Positions 1 through 9,381 of a stretch of 64,000 nt of DNA are shown here, in pieces (the stretch's first letter is position 1; the number at the start of each line of letters is the position of its first letter). This DNA is from Giesbergeria sp. (GTDB lineage: Bacteria > Pseudomonadota > Gammaproteobacteria > Burkholderiales > Burkholderiaceae_C). The translations under genes were made by a program, and so were the position numbers. A model generated the notes under the pieces. That model saw nothing but the letters and a program-made list of their open reading frames with translations. It was not told the DNA's origin and did no database searches. Location: the NCBI RefSeq assembly GCF_028686475.1, contig NZ_JAQUCA010000011.1:1-64000 (forward strand), in the 5' to 3' direction.

Positions 1-127
1 GTTTTGTTCCCCCATATTTTGCCTTGTTTCCCCGTCTTTCCTCAACCTTAACGAACTACAAAAGAGTCGGATCAGAAACTGCTAAACAAGGTTGACGGAA
101 ATTTCTGGGGTTCCGGCTTAGACCCCC
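1..127 (-). repeat. 127-bp mini-transposon end, perfect inverted copy of 24158-24284
   Basis: Bases 1-127 are the exact reverse complement of 24158-24284, with no mismatch that I can find. The outer tip is a run of five C at 123-127, matching the GGGGG tip at 24158. The element this end belongs to must extend leftwards out of the window. The GGGG tip resembles Tn3-family termini, but I cannot prove the family. Bases 128-296 hold nothing I can recognise. Confidence 0.9.
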
Positions 128-296
128 TACAAGGGAGCAACCGAGCCTGCAGTGGAAGACATGAGCTTGATGCCAGTGTGGTGAATACGAATGATTTACA
201 CTTTATCGAGCATGCTACAAGTAGCATGCTCTGTACGTCAAACTGCTCAAATTGCAGAGCTTTTTGTGGATATCCATTGCTTGAGAGAACTCCCTT

Positions 297-935
297 ATGT
301 CCCATTATTCATCTTACAGCCCCCAAGACACCAACAACCGCAGCAGTGACACTGAAGATCGCTACAAGCGCGATCAGGATGTGTACTACTTTGATATTCG
401 CGAAGGTTTGGTAGTGGGTGTGCAAGAGTGGGATGATGGTCGTTGGGAAAATGAGCGCATCGAGGCTGAAGAAACCTATACCCTCGATGGTCGGGATGTG
501 CTCAAAATTGAGTACGAGCGCGGCTATACCGAAATCACCCGCTACAGCGACCCAGAAAACGATGGCTCCTACGTAGAGGTGTCTGAAACCCGAACAGGTA
601 CTATCACGCCAACCACCCCAGTCAGCGTAGATGAACGCATCGAAGTGCGCGCTGGTCAAACAGGCCCTGCCCTGGGCGGTCCGGGTGCTGACAGCTTTGT
701 CGTGCGCGATTTTGGCCACGTGGTGATTGGCGATTTTCACCACAATCAAAATGACCGATTGGTGTTTGACACCGGTACCGGCATTGACTCTCTGAGCGCC
801 TTGGCGCAACGCCTGACCGACTTGCGCTGGGAAGGCAGTGATTTGGTGATTCAGTTGGGCGAGCAGGCTTCTGTTACCCTGTTGGGGGTGCGCATCCACG
901 GCATTGGGTTGGAAGACATCGACACCTTGAGTTGA
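297..935 (+). CDS. small RTX-type (type I secretion target) protein
   Basis: A 212-residue acidic protein of unknown role. The N-terminal two thirds are rich in charged residues and match nothing I know. From about residue 126 a GGPGADSFVV stretch, then an I-x-DF motif, a D-R-L-V-F strand and a final beta-rich segment (SDLVIQLGEQASVTLLGV) match the C-terminal repeat and export signal of RTX proteins that leave through type I secretion. Only one calcium-binding nonapeptide is visible, so it is a minimal RTX tail. No signal peptide is present, as expected for this route. No transporter genes lie nearby. The ATG at 297 follows a GAGAG stretch at a plausible distance. Confidence 0.7.
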   Translation: MSHYSSYSPQDTNNRSSDTEDRYKRDQDVYYFDIREGLVVGVQEWDDGRWENERIEAEETYTLDGRDVLKIEYERGYTEITRYSDPENDGSYVEVSETRTGTITPTTPVSVDERIEVRAGQTGPALGGPGADSFVVRDFGHVVIGDFHHNQNDRLVFDTGTGIDSLSALAQRLTDLRWEGSDLVIQLGEQASVTLLGVRIHGIGLEDIDTLS

Positions 936-1093
936 GGTTCTGCTCGTGGTCGCATCGGGTGGATACAGGATGGCACAGGTCTATGTTGCGTCCGTCACAA
1001 GGAGCAAGTGCGCTATACCTGCTGGAATCGAGCTAGCACTGGAAAATAGCCAGCACTTGCAGCCGTAAGGCAGCAGGGGGCAGAGTAGAAAAA

Positions 1094-1447
1094 TTACGCT
1101 GCTGCAGCGGTGCTGAACTCGTCAAACGCTGCCGAAGCCTTAGCAGCATACATGAGCGAGGGGCCGCCACCCATATAGACGGCCATGGCCAGCACTTCGG
1201 CCAGCTCGGCACGGGTTGCGCCCAGCTTGACCAACGCTTGCAAGTGAAAGCCCACGCATGGATCGCAGCGTGCGGCCACCGACAGAGCCACGGCAATCAA
1301 CTCTTTGGTTTTTTTGTCCAAAGCGCCATCGGCAGAGGCCGACTGACCCAGCGCATGGAAGGCTTGCAGGGTGTCGGGGATTTCTGTGCGCAGCTTGCCC
1401 AATTCGGCAGAAATATCACGGGTTAGGTCACGGTAAGAAGTGCTCAT
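1094..1447 (-). CDS. carboxymuconolactone decarboxylase / AhpD-like protein
   Basis: A 117-residue all-helical protein of the CMD family. The motif RCDPCVGFH (about residues 64-72) is the C-x-x-C-x-x-x-H signature of AhpD-like alkyl hydroperoxidase proteins, which use the two cysteines in thiol-disulfide exchange during peroxide reduction. I place the start at the ATG ending at 1447 because GGAG lies eight bases upstream; a longer frame reaches 1546 but adds a Cys/Pro-rich stretch unlike the family. It stands alone, pointing away from the flavoprotein at 1986. A peroxidase role would fit the peroxiredoxin at 15.9 kb, but that is inference. Confidence 0.85.
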   Translation of the reverse strand: MSTSYRDLTRDISAELGKLRTEIPDTLQAFHALGQSASADGALDKKTKELIAVALSVAARCDPCVGFHLQALVKLGATRAELAEVLAMAVYMGGGPSLMYAAKASAAFDEFSTAAAA

Positions 1448-1985
1448 ACTCAAGCTCCAGAGGTTGAAAAAACAGGGGGTGGGCGCAGCGCCAAGATGAC
1501 GTTGAGCGCATCGAGGTTGTGGATGCACACATTGCCCGTTTGACATGGCAGTAACGGAGCGATTTGGTCAAATTGCTCGCGCGTCAGTTGCATGAGCGAG
1601 TGGTTTCAGAGCAATCCGGCTCTGGGTCAGTTTGTGTCAACAGGCCCTAGTGTACTTTGCAACCTAAATTCTGGTACGAACCCCGCATGGATTGCATTCA
1701 CCATAAATTAAATATATGATTAATTAACTAATTAATTAAGAATGATGGTAAGTAAGCTCGTTGGCTAGCTTGACATGCCTGAAAAAGCAGGCATCAGAAA
1801 AGAACTTGCAGACGCTGCTGACACCCCATATAAGAAATCACGCTTCGACGCTTGTTGCAACTTTATTTGCATAGGTTGATTGTGATTACGCTGAGATTGT
1901 TTGTGACAGGGTACACAACCTGAACCCGTTGATAGATCGATTGCCTTGCATAAATCCCCGTCATCCTCTAACCATTGGAGCTCCG
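1448..1985. other. divergent intergenic region, AT-rich
   Basis: This 538-bp stretch separates the AhpD-like gene from the flavoprotein gene and must hold both promoters. Around 1708-1740 it is very AT-rich, with repeated TTAATTAA octamers, which often marks promoter or nucleoid-protein-bound DNA. I see no convincing sigma-54 site and no extra gene. Confidence 0.4.
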
Positions 1986-3410
1986 ATGCCCTCTGAAATC
2001 TTCACTGAAATTGCTATTTTGGGTGCTGGAAGTGCCGGCCTTTATGCCTTGCGTGAGGTGCGTCGTGCTGGTCGCAGCTTTGTGATAATTGATCCAAGCC
2101 CTTTAGGTACAACCTGTGCGCGGGTGGGTTGCATGCCGTCCAAAGTTGCGCTCCATGCGGGTGCTGAGTGGGCTACCCGTAAGACCCTGACACACTTGGG
2201 TGTGCAGGGGGTGGAGAACTTGTCAATAAATCTATCCGCTATATGGGCCCGACTACGGGAGCAGCGAGATTTCTTCAGCAGCAGCGCTATTGCTAAGCTC
2301 CGTACAGCAGCTGGAGAGCACCTGCTTGAAGGTAGCGCTCGCTTTATTGAGCCCACCTTGCTCGAAGTCAGCACTTCCACTGGCGTGCAGCGCATCCGTG
2401 CCAAGGCGGTGGTGATTGCCACTGGATCGCGTCCCGTGGAGCCAGCCTGGCTGGCACCGGTGCAGGATCGCACCGTCACTACAGATGCCTTGTTCGAGCT
2501 GCCTACCCTGCCAGCCCGTGTTGGTATCTTGGGCCTAGGGGCGATTGGGTTGGAGATGGGGCTGGCTCTGTCCCGTTTGGGCGTGCAGGTACTGGGTGCA
2601 GATCTGGCACCACAGGTCGGCGGTATCACAGATCCGGTGCTGGGTGAGTGCGCCCGTGCTCGCTTTGGTCGCGAAATGGATCTGTGGTTGGGTGTGGAAA
2701 CTCGCCTGGAACGTACCAAGACCGGTGTATGTCTACGCGCTGGTGAACGCGAGGCAGAGGTGGATTTGTTGCTGGCTGCCTTGGGCCGACGACCCAATAC
2801 CGACAACCTGAACTTGCAGGCGGCGGGCTTTCCACTGGATGCGCGCGGTAATCCGCGCTTTGACCCCGCCACGATGCAGGTGGGCGACTTGCCAGTCTTC
2901 ATTGCGGGTGATGCCAACGCCACCCGCCCGCTGATGCACGAGGCCGCCGATGAAGGCACCATCGCAGGCTATAACGCCGCGCGCGAAATGCCCACTCGCT
3001 TTGCACGTAAGGTCACACTGGGGATTGCATTCTCCAATCCTGACATTGCCAGCGTAGGAGCACGCTTCGACACGCTACCGCCCGAAGGCGTGGTGATTGG
3101 TACCGCCAGCGGCGACAAAAACGGCCGCGCCCGTATCCTGGGCGCTACTGACAGCCTGCTGCGTGTGTACGCCGATGCTCACGATGGTCGCCTCCTAGGC
3201 GCTGCCATGGTAGCCGCTGGTGGCGAGCATTTAGCTCATCTGCTGGCTTGGTCTATCCAGCGCGGTGAAACGGCGGAGCAGTTGTTGCAGCTGCCCTTCT
3301 ACCACCCTGTCATTGAAGAAATGCTCCAAACCGCGCTGCAGGACATTGTGCGCCAACTACCCGCCAGCAGATCCCATCCTCTGGGTCTGACTTTGGAGGG
3401 ATCCGTATGA
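1986..3410 (+). CDS. dihydrolipoamide dehydrogenase-like flavoprotein (class I pyridine nucleotide-disulfide oxidoreductase)
   Basis: A 474-residue FAD/NAD(P)H disulfide reductase. The FAD-binding GAGSAG is at residues 13-18, the redox pair CARVGC at 44-49, the NAD(P)-binding GLGAIGLEMG near 185, and the interface base motif HPVIEE near 445. All catalytic residues of the lipoamide/glutathione reductase family are therefore present. It is not beside 2-oxoacid dehydrogenase genes, so a housekeeping Lpd role is unlikely; the substrate is unknown. I chose the ATG at 1986, preceded by GGAG, over an upstream TTG at 1929. Its stop overlaps the start of the SLAC1 transporter gene (ATGA), so the two are translationally coupled and probably work together, perhaps on a sulfur compound. 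Confidence 0.85.
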   Translation: MPSEIFTEIAILGAGSAGLYALREVRRAGRSFVIIDPSPLGTTCARVGCMPSKVALHAGAEWATRKTLTHLGVQGVENLSINLSAIWARLREQRDFFSSSAIAKLRTAAGEHLLEGSARFIEPTLLEVSTSTGVQRIRAKAVVIATGSRPVEPAWLAPVQDRTVTTDALFELPTLPARVGILGLGAIGLEMGLALSRLGVQVLGADLAPQVGGITDPVLGECARARFGREMDLWLGVETRLERTKTGVCLRAGEREAEVDLLLAALGRRPNTDNLNLQAAGFPLDARGNPRFDPATMQVGDLPVFIAGDANATRPLMHEAADEGTIAGYNAAREMPTRFARKVTLGIAFSNPDIASVGARFDTLPPEGVVIGTASGDKNGRARILGATDSLLRVYADAHDGRLLGAAMVAAGGEHLAHLLAWSIQRGETAEQLLQLPFYHPVIEEMLQTALQDIVRQLPASRSHPLGLTLEGSV

Positions 3411-4378
3411 GTCCGTCTGTCAACGAACCGCACGAGCGGCTTGCCCATGTACCGGTGGCTCTGTTTGCCACCGTGATGGGTATGGCGGGCCTTACGATTG
3501 CTTGGATCAAGGCCCACCATGTGGCTGATGCTCCGCTGGAGGTGGCTTGGTTACTGCGCTGGCTGGCCAGCGGGTTGTATGTGTTTTTGCTGGCACTGTA
3601 TGGGGCCAAGCTGCTGCGCTATCCTCAGGCAGTAAAAGCAGATTGGGCCCATCCGGTACGGGTAAATTTCTTCCCGGCCATATCCATTGGCCTGCTACTG
3701 CTTTCGATTGCTTGGGCCCAAGACGCACCGCACGTTGCCTTCTGGATGTGGGGTGTTGCCGCTGCCTTGCATCTAACATTTACGCTGGCGGTGATGAGCA
3801 GCTGGATACACCACACCCACTACGCCATCCAGCACGCCAATCCCGCCTGGTTCATTCCAGTGGTGGGCAACATTATTGTGCCGATTGCTGGCGTGCGCTT
3901 TGCTCCGGTGGATATCAGCTGGTTTTTCTTCAGCATCGGGTTGGTGTTTTGGTTAGTGCTGATGACCATCGTACTGTACAGGCTGTTTTTTCATGAGCCC
4001 CTGCCAGCACGCCTTACACCCACGCTGTTCATCCTGATTGCGCCGCCTGCGGTTGGGTTTCTGGCGTATGTTGCGCTCAGTGGTCAAGTTGATGGCTTTG
4101 CCCGAGTACTGTACTTTTCGGGCCTGTTTCTGACTTTGCTACTGTCTAGCCAGGCTGCCCGGTTCTTCCGGCTGCCGTTCTTCATCTCGGCCTGGGCTTA
4201 TTCTTTCCCGCTGGCGGCGATTACGATTGCCACCTTTGAGATGGGGGCTGGTGGTGTCCAAACCTTCTACATCAAACTGGGTTGGTTGCTGTTGGTAGTT
4301 TTGAGTGCTGTGGTGATACTGCTTGCCATCAAGACTTTGCTAGCTGCTGCACAAGGAAAGATTTGCGTGCCGGAGTGA
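3407..4378 (+). CDS. SLAC1/TehA-family (TDT) inner-membrane transporter
   Basis: A 323-residue protein with about ten transmembrane helices. The opening HVPVALFATVMGMAGL is the first-helix signature of the tellurite-resistance/dicarboxylate transporter and SLAC1 anion channel family, whose members move small anions such as sulfite or carry tellurite resistance. The ATG overlaps the stop of the flavoprotein gene by four bases. The true anion cannot be told from sequence; the rhodanese and DsrE genes in the same block make sulfite or a related sulfur anion a reasonable guess. Confidence 0.85.
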   Translation: MSPSVNEPHERLAHVPVALFATVMGMAGLTIAWIKAHHVADAPLEVAWLLRWLASGLYVFLLALYGAKLLRYPQAVKADWAHPVRVNFFPAISIGLLLLSIAWAQDAPHVAFWMWGVAAALHLTFTLAVMSSWIHHTHYAIQHANPAWFIPVVGNIIVPIAGVRFAPVDISWFFFSIGLVFWLVLMTIVLYRLFFHEPLPARLTPTLFILIAPPAVGFLAYVALSGQVDGFARVLYFSGLFLTLLLSSQAARFFRLPFFISAWAYSFPLAAITIATFEMGAGGVQTFYIKLGWLLLVVLSAVVILLAIKTLLAAAQGKICVPE

Positions 4379-4709
4379 AGGTAGGTATGACGCAGTTCTG
4401 CGTCACGTAATTGTTGGTGACGAAACCGTGACCCAGACGTGCAGTTGCGCCTTCCAAGCGACAGCACCATTTGAATGACCAGTTATTGGCTTTTGCCAGC
4501 TGCCGCACACTGGTCAACCTGAGCCTGATTTACCCTGTTTTCTGGCTGCTCCACACCGGTTTATCTGAGCCAATAGGTGTACTTCGACACACAGAACCCC
4601 AACCAAAGACCTACATGGTGGGAACACCTCCAAGTATCGAGATTACCGCTCGATGGGAGCATTCACAATGGCGGAGTAAGCAAACGCCCCGGCGAATCAT
4701 CGCTAGGGT
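4379..4709. other. convergent intergenic region with one hairpin
   Basis: Two operons meet here tail to tail. An eight-base-arm hairpin at 4386-4403 (TGACGCAG, two-base loop, CTGCGTCA) lies just past the transporter gene, but no T-run follows. CAAACGCC at 4681 pairs with GGCGTTTG just past the minus-strand gene end. Nothing else is seen. Confidence 0.4.
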
Positions 4710-5927
4710 TCAGGCGTTTGCGCCGGCGATCTGTACTCCTTGGCCCATCAGCAGTTTGCGCGAAAGCTTCAACAGGGCCAGCAGGGTCACGACCTGAACA
4801 CAGGCTAACAGCCCGATGCCAATCCAGTAGGCTGTCTCGTACTTGACGATCACGCCGGTTTGTACCCATGCCAAGTGCCACCAGAACATGCCCATCACGA
4901 AAAGTGCCACACCAGGGCAGATCAACCCAAAACTGAGCGGGTCACGCCCGGAATTGCCCAGATGCGACCGCAAATAGCCAGTGAGTTGCATGACTTTGAA
5001 GCCCATCCCCATCACCGCGAGCTGCAGCGTAAAGATGGCGGTGATCTTGTAGAAGATGTCCCCTGAATCCTGGGGTGAAGTGAAGTGGTGTGCCAGACCA
5101 TGCTGGATCCGGATCCATTCAATCCCCAGCAAGGTGAGGATGGGTACCAGCATCCAGAGGCTCGGGGCTGCCTTGGCCTGTAGGCCGTGCGTCATCATGG
5201 CCGATACCCCGCTAACCAAAACAATCAGTGTAATGACCACCGTGACCACGAAAAAAAAGATGGAGGCAGTGGCTGCCAGCGCCGAAACTACCTGAATATG
5301 GGACATGGCAGCGGGAGCGGCAAAGCCCACCGATAACATGGAGAAAGTGAAAGCAGCGATCAGGCCGGACAGATGGTTGTGCTCGCTGGCTTGGTAGCCG
5401 CCCTGCACGAGGAATCGTGCCAGGTAACGTCCATATATACGCAAAGCGTGCCAGCCAATCACCACGAATGCGACCAGCGCCCCAGGAAACAGGTATTCGA
5501 CATAGGCCCACAGTCCCGGGACGAACAGGGCTCCGAGGATGAAGCACACGTTCACAGTCATGGCCAAGGTCAGCGGAACGGCCATTAATTGAATCTCTCC
5601 CGATGATTCGCGCAGCGCTGCCAGGATCTGCTGGTTGGCATCTGCACTGTACTGCCGGATGTTCCACGCCAGCAGCACGAAGTGCAGGGCTGCCAGCAGG
5701 AGGGTGGCCAGTGTAGCTAGCATCACCACGGTCGGCACACCAGCGGGAAGTGCCTCGGCTTGGGTCCAGACACCCTGTAGATGGATCCAGGTGGGCATGG
5801 GTGTATCCGGGTGTGGTAGTAGCCACATCAGGTACATGAAAAATGAGACAGACAGCCCCCCAGATCCCAGAGAGGCAAGCCAGTAGCTGGGGTGGTATGG
5901 CACTGAGTCTGGGCGTTGGTTCTGCAT
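4710..5927 (-). CDS. ten-helix membrane protein, TDT/SLAC1-like
   Basis: A 405-residue integral membrane protein with about ten hydrophobic segments. The start (VPYHPSYWLASLGSGGLSVS) has the HPSY-x-A-S-x-G-x-G-G-L pattern seen in the TDT/SLAC1 fold, so it may be a remote member. I recall a proteobacterial family called TsoY with this look, but cannot verify membership. It lies 63 bp after the glutaredoxin-CcdA gene and is the last gene of the sigma-54 regulator operon. Having two related transporters facing each other suggests both serve the same chemistry. No enzymatic motif is visible. Confidence 0.6.
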   Translation of the reverse strand: MQNQRPDSVPYHPSYWLASLGSGGLSVSFFMYLMWLLPHPDTPMPTWIHLQGVWTQAEALPAGVPTVVMLATLATLLLAALHFVLLAWNIRQYSADANQQILAALRESSGEIQLMAVPLTLAMTVNVCFILGALFVPGLWAYVEYLFPGALVAFVVIGWHALRIYGRYLARFLVQGGYQASEHNHLSGLIAAFTFSMLSVGFAAPAAMSHIQVVSALAATASIFFFVVTVVITLIVLVSGVSAMMTHGLQAKAAPSLWMLVPILTLLGIEWIRIQHGLAHHFTSPQDSGDIFYKITAIFTLQLAVMGMGFKVMQLTGYLRSHLGNSGRDPLSFGLICPGVALFVMGMFWWHLAWVQTGVIVKYETAYWIGIGLLACVQVVTLLALLKLSRKLLMGQGVQIAGANA

Positions 5928-5990
5928 TACGGCTTTTCCTTCAAGTGTGTGATTTGGCTTTTACCAGCCGTTTGTTTTTGATGAGAGGGG

Positions 5991-7199
5991 CTACAGCCAA
6001 TGTGGCCGCAGCAGCAGCACGAGGCCTAAGGAACCCATCAGTAACCCACTGACTAGCTTGAGCCAGCGGCCACGGGCCTCGTTCAATTTCTGGCTTTGCA
6101 GTGCCCAAACGGCGGAGCCAACCATCAGTGCATCGTCAGTGATATAGCCCAGGATGTACAGCCCCAAATAGCTGTAATGTGCCACGGGTGGTAGCGACTG
6201 CTGTGTGAGAACGGCGACGTAAAGAGCAGGCAGTCCGGCGGTACACAACAGTTCGATAAAGTTGACCACCACCGCCAAGCTGGCCACAGCCAGCAAGGCC
6301 AGTGGCAGGGAATGAGCTTGCATCACTCCGCGCATACGCGCGTACAACCCCGGTTTGGCTGAGGCTGGAATTGACAGGCTGGGACCCTCAAATCCCTTGA
6401 CAAAGTCTTTTAGGTGGAAAGCAGCCATACCCAGGGCCAGCAATGCCAGTCCCACGCGCACTGTGGCAGACAGGCCCACTGCCAGAAAAAGATTCAGCCA
6501 GGCAGCCATAAAGGCATAGTACACCGCGCCGCTAACTAGCACAAAGGTGCCAGCAATCAGTACCATGCGGCGCCGGTTGCGCAAATGCACTAACAGTGAC
6601 AGTAAAAACAGTAGCACCCACATAGCACAAGGGTTGAACCCGTCTAACAGGCCCACTACCAGTGTGAACAACGGTAAGCCCCAGTCGTTCATATTGACCT
6701 TACCCCAAGAGCCTAGTGCCACTTCGGTATCGGTGATGCCGACAGGGGCGGGTACTGTCTGGGGGGCTGGTGGCTGTAGTAGCGTGGCCAGTGCCTCCCC
6801 TGAATGTTCCGCATCAGCAAAACCGACCAACACTCGGCCCTGGTACACAAACGTGGGCACCCCTGGGGGCCAGTGGCCGCTGGCTTTGGATACTTGCACT
6901 AACTCTTCCCGCGCTTGAGGGTCTGTATCGACCGGGCGGTATTCCAAGCGCAGGCCTGGGTATTGAGGATGCAGCTGCGATAAGTACCCCTTGGCGTGGG
7001 CGCAGTGGGGACACCCGTCGCGCACATACACGCGCAACACGTTCTCGACCTCTGGAGATACACTCTGCGAACTTGCCTGAGCCAGAGCCGTCCCCCCCAC
7101 AGCTAGCCACAGGGGCAGCATCAGCAATAATGCTATTGTAATCTGCTCTAAGCATTTCCACGCCCAGCGCCACAGGCAGACCTGCGTCCCGGCGTTCAT
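5991..7199 (-). CDS. glutaredoxin/thioredoxin domain fused to CcdA/DsbD-type membrane domain
   Basis: A 402-residue two-domain protein. A signal sequence or first membrane segment (residues 18-42) leads to a periplasmic thioredoxin-fold domain with the redox motif CPHC at 63-66 and a cis-Pro loop (GVPTF). From about residue 175 a six-helix membrane domain begins, with the two buried cysteines of the CcdA/DsbD family in NPCAMW (C191) and LLCTAG (C319). By family knowledge it passes electrons from cytoplasmic thioredoxin through C191/C319 to its own periplasmic CPHC. Its ATG overlaps the stop of the regulator gene (7196), so it is translated with it. It could reduce periplasmic thiols or persulfides, including those on the rhodanese at 8813. 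Confidence 0.85.
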   Translation of the reverse strand: MNAGTQVCLWRWAWKCLEQITIALLLMLPLWLAVGGTALAQASSQSVSPEVENVLRVYVRDGCPHCAHAKGYLSQLHPQYPGLRLEYRPVDTDPQAREELVQVSKASGHWPPGVPTFVYQGRVLVGFADAEHSGEALATLLQPPAPQTVPAPVGITDTEVALGSWGKVNMNDWGLPLFTLVVGLLDGFNPCAMWVLLFLLSLLVHLRNRRRMVLIAGTFVLVSGAVYYAFMAAWLNLFLAVGLSATVRVGLALLALGMAAFHLKDFVKGFEGPSLSIPASAKPGLYARMRGVMQAHSLPLALLAVASLAVVVNFIELLCTAGLPALYVAVLTQQSLPPVAHYSYLGLYILGYITDDALMVGSAVWALQSQKLNEARGRWLKLVSGLLMGSLGLVLLLRPHWL

Positions 7200-8557
7200 G
7201 GGGATTCCTTATTGCGCAGGATCTTGAGACGGCGGTAAAGGGAGCGTTCGCTGATACCTAGCGCTCTAGCTAGCTCAGCACGGCTGCCTTGGTGTTCCGC
7301 CAGCAAGTGCTTCAGGTCTTCAGGGGTGCCTGACGGCTTCTTGTATGCGATGGTGCGGCCCGCTGAGACATGGGGTGTAGCAGGCGATGTGCCTGTGTCT
7401 TGGTGGATATCGGGCCAGTGCAAACCGATGAAAAGGGCCTCCAGTACATGATGGTCTTCAATCACCTCGGCATCGCACAGCAAGATGCAACGCTCAACCA
7501 CATTGCGCAGCTCGCGCACATTGCCGGGGTAGGGCTGCTCCTGCAGTCGCGCTAGGGCATCTGGGTGAAAGCTGTACCCGCGCTGCGGTTCGATGCGCTG
7601 CAGCAATGCTTGGGCCAGCTGTGGAATATCTTCGCGGCGCTCGCGCAGGGGCGGCAAGTGGATGTGAAAAGTCTCTAACCGATAGTACAAGTCCTTGCGA
7701 AAGCTGCCGTCAGCGACCATACGGGGCAGGTCACGGTGGGTGGCTGCTACTACGCGGATATCGGCTTGGCGTAACTCGGTGCTGCCCACACGGCGGTAGG
7801 TGCCCGATTCCAGCAGGCGCAGCAACTTAACCTGCATGGGCAGTGGGATGTCTCCCACCTCATCCAAAAACAGGGTGCCGCCGTTGGCTGACGCTACTAG
7901 CCCTGGGCGGAATTGGGTGGCACCGGTGAAGGCTCCTTTTTCATGGCCGAAGAGTTCGGACTCGAACAGGCTTTCGGTCAGGCTGGAGCAGTCTACTGGT
8001 ACCAAGGCCTTGTGCGCGCGAGGACTGGCCTCATGTAGCGCATGAGCCACCAACTCCTTGCCAGTGCCCGACTCGCCCAGCAGCAGCACTGTGGCCTTGG
8101 ACGGTGCCACACGCGCAACCAGCGACAGCATTTTTTGGAAGGCCTCCGAGCGGCCAATCAGACCCTGCGCCGAGGCATCAGGTCGCGCCATGGGCAGAGC
8201 GGCCATTTTTTCAACAAAAAAGTGTTGCACGCCCTGAGCGTTGCGCACTGGCACCAGATCAATCTGTACATACTCTTCGCCCTTGGAGGTGTGGTGCAGA
8301 TGTAATACCCGCTCGCGCTGTCCCGACTGCTGCGCTTGTATTAGTGGGCAAGATTCTCCGGCTAAGTCGCAAGGTTGCGTGAAATGGTGCGAAACCTCGT
8401 AGCACTTGCGTCCCACCACATCGGCAGTCGGACTGAACTGCTCGCGGTAGGCCGTGTTGGCTGCAACGATGCAGTAACTGTTGTCCAGCAAAATTTGGGG
8501 CTCACTCATGCCTTCAATGAAGGTGAGAAGTTCGGCGGGAGGGGCAGGGTAGGGCAT
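7196..8557 (-). CDS. sigma-54-dependent transcriptional activator with N-terminal PAS domain
   Basis: Counting from the ATG at 8557 (453 residues): a PAS sensor at about 10-118 with three cysteines (C52, C63, C70) in a pattern common to small-ligand or redox PAS domains; AAA+ domain with Walker A GESGTGKE (161-168), the sigma-54 contact loop GAFTGA (208-213) and Walker B FLDEVGD (230-236); and a Fis-type helix-turn-helix at the C-terminus. The frame stays open to 8695, adding 46 Cys-rich residues, and no start has a strong ribosome site, so the start is uncertain. It is divergent from a perfect sigma-54 promoter at 8731 and heads the operon with the CcdA fusion and membrane protein, so it very probably controls the rhodanese-cyd operon. 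Confidence 0.92.
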   Translation of the reverse strand: MPYPAPPAELLTFIEGMSEPQILLDNSYCIVAANTAYREQFSPTADVVGRKCYEVSHHFTQPCDLAGESCPLIQAQQSGQRERVLHLHHTSKGEEYVQIDLVPVRNAQGVQHFFVEKMAALPMARPDASAQGLIGRSEAFQKMLSLVARVAPSKATVLLLGESGTGKELVAHALHEASPRAHKALVPVDCSSLTESLFESELFGHEKGAFTGATQFRPGLVASANGGTLFLDEVGDIPLPMQVKLLRLLESGTYRRVGSTELRQADIRVVAATHRDLPRMVADGSFRKDLYYRLETFHIHLPPLRERREDIPQLAQALLQRIEPQRGYSFHPDALARLQEQPYPGNVRELRNVVERCILLCDAEVIEDHHVLEALFIGLHWPDIHQDTGTSPATPHVSAGRTIAYKKPSGTPEDLKHLLAEHQGSRAELARALGISERSLYRRLKILRNKESP

Positions 8558-8611
8558 AGCGAACAGTGTAAGCGCAGACTGCCAGCAAAGGTGACACGCT
8601 CTGCCATTTCT

Positions 8612-8652
8612 GCCATGACTGTCGGTATTTCTTACCATGGCATGACAGGCGG
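8612..8652. promoter_or_regulatory. possible upstream activator sites for the sigma-54 regulator
   Basis: Two direct copies of a G-[CG]-CATGAC-[AT]-G motif lie about 30 bp apart, 80-120 bp upstream of the sigma-54 promoter at 8731. That is the usual place for enhancer sites bound by activators of this class. The match is by eye only, and other repeats in this stretch could serve instead. Confidence 0.3.
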
Positions 8653-8681
8653 ATGTGGTTTTTACGCAGCAAGCTTTGTAA

Positions 8682-8695
8682 TTGATTGATAACAA
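8682..8695 (+). promoter_or_regulatory. FNR/ANR-like box
   Basis: TTGATTGATAACAA matches the FNR consensus TTGAT-N4-ATCAA at nine of ten fixed positions. It sits 36 bp before the -24 element of the cyd promoter, suggesting that an oxygen-sensing FNR-type protein also acts here. Cytochrome bd operons are often under such control. Confidence 0.45.
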
Positions 8696-8730
8696 AGGTA
8701 TTTTTCTCAGTGTCTGGCCCTACAAACTGT

Positions 8731-8746
8731 TGGCACAGCGTTTGCA
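8731..8746 (+). promoter_or_regulatory. sigma-54 promoter for the rhodanese-cydABDC operon
   Basis: TGGCACAGCGTTTGCA fits the -24/-12 consensus TGGCAC-N5-TTGCA at every conserved position, with the required ten bases between the GG (8732-8733) and GC (8744-8745). Transcription should start near 8757, 55 bp before the rhodanese ATG. The divergent gene encodes a sigma-54 activator, which makes the call strong. Confidence 0.88.
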
Positions 8747-8812
8747 TAAGTCGATACAAGTGTGTGCATTCTTGTTGGCAAGTTGTGTTTTGCCTGTTGG
8801 AGATATTGACCT

Positions 8813-9361
8813 ATGAAAAGACGCTTGTTGCCTGTTCTCTTGTTGGCTTTTTCCGGATTCCTCGGTGCTACTGAGATTGGTATTACTGCCCAAGAAACTT
8901 TGCAGAAAGTGCAGTCTGCTGATAAGGCTGTTTTGTTCGTAGATGTCCGCGACCCGGTTGAAATCATGTTTGTTGGTTTTACCGATGCCGTGCATGTAAA
9001 TATTCCTTTCCTGCAGGTTTATCGTGAGCGTTGGGATGCGCAACGTGGTACTTTTGCGTTGGAGCGCAACCCACAATTTGTGGAACATATCCGCAAGGCG
9101 TTGCGCGAGCGGGGCATGGCTGACGATGCAGAAATCATTACTCTGTGCCGCTCTGGCAGTGAGCGAGGTGAGCCTAGTGCGGCCTTTCTGCGGGCTAATG
9201 GTTTTCCGAATGCGCGTTATGTAGTGAAGGGGTTCCAAGGCGATAGCCAAAAAGATGGTCCCCAAAAAGGTTTGCGTACTCTCAATGGCTGGCAAAACAG
9301 TGGCCTTCCGTGGAGTTCCAAGATGAACGCCGAAAAAATGTACCGTCTGGATCGTTCGTGA
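8813..9361 (+). CDS. exported rhodanese-domain protein
   Basis: A 182-residue single-domain rhodanese with an N-terminal signal peptide ending near residue 19 (GFLGAT). The active-site loop CRSGSERG starts at C112, the cysteine that carries the sulfane sulfur. The VDVRDPVEI motif (about 43-51) is the usual rhodanese DVR segment. Its ATG has GGAG ten bases upstream. It is the first gene after the sigma-54 promoter and thus the most highly expressed member of the cyd operon. A periplasmic sulfur-transfer role is likely; the acceptor is unknown, and the CcdA fusion encoded divergently is a candidate partner. Confidence 0.85.
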   Translation: MKRRLLPVLLLAFSGFLGATEIGITAQETLQKVQSADKAVLFVDVRDPVEIMFVGFTDAVHVNIPFLQVYRERWDAQRGTFALERNPQFVEHIRKALRERGMADDAEIITLCRSGSERGEPSAAFLRANGFPNARYVVKGFQGDSQKDGPQKGLRTLNGWQNSGLPWSSKMNAEKMYRLDRS

Positions 9362-9381
9362 GTTGTTATCCCCTGCTGCCT

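Noticed and set aside
2042-2962. 306-residue minus-strand open frame inside the flavoprotein gene
   Set aside because: Ser/Arg/Pro-rich shadow of a well-supported gene.
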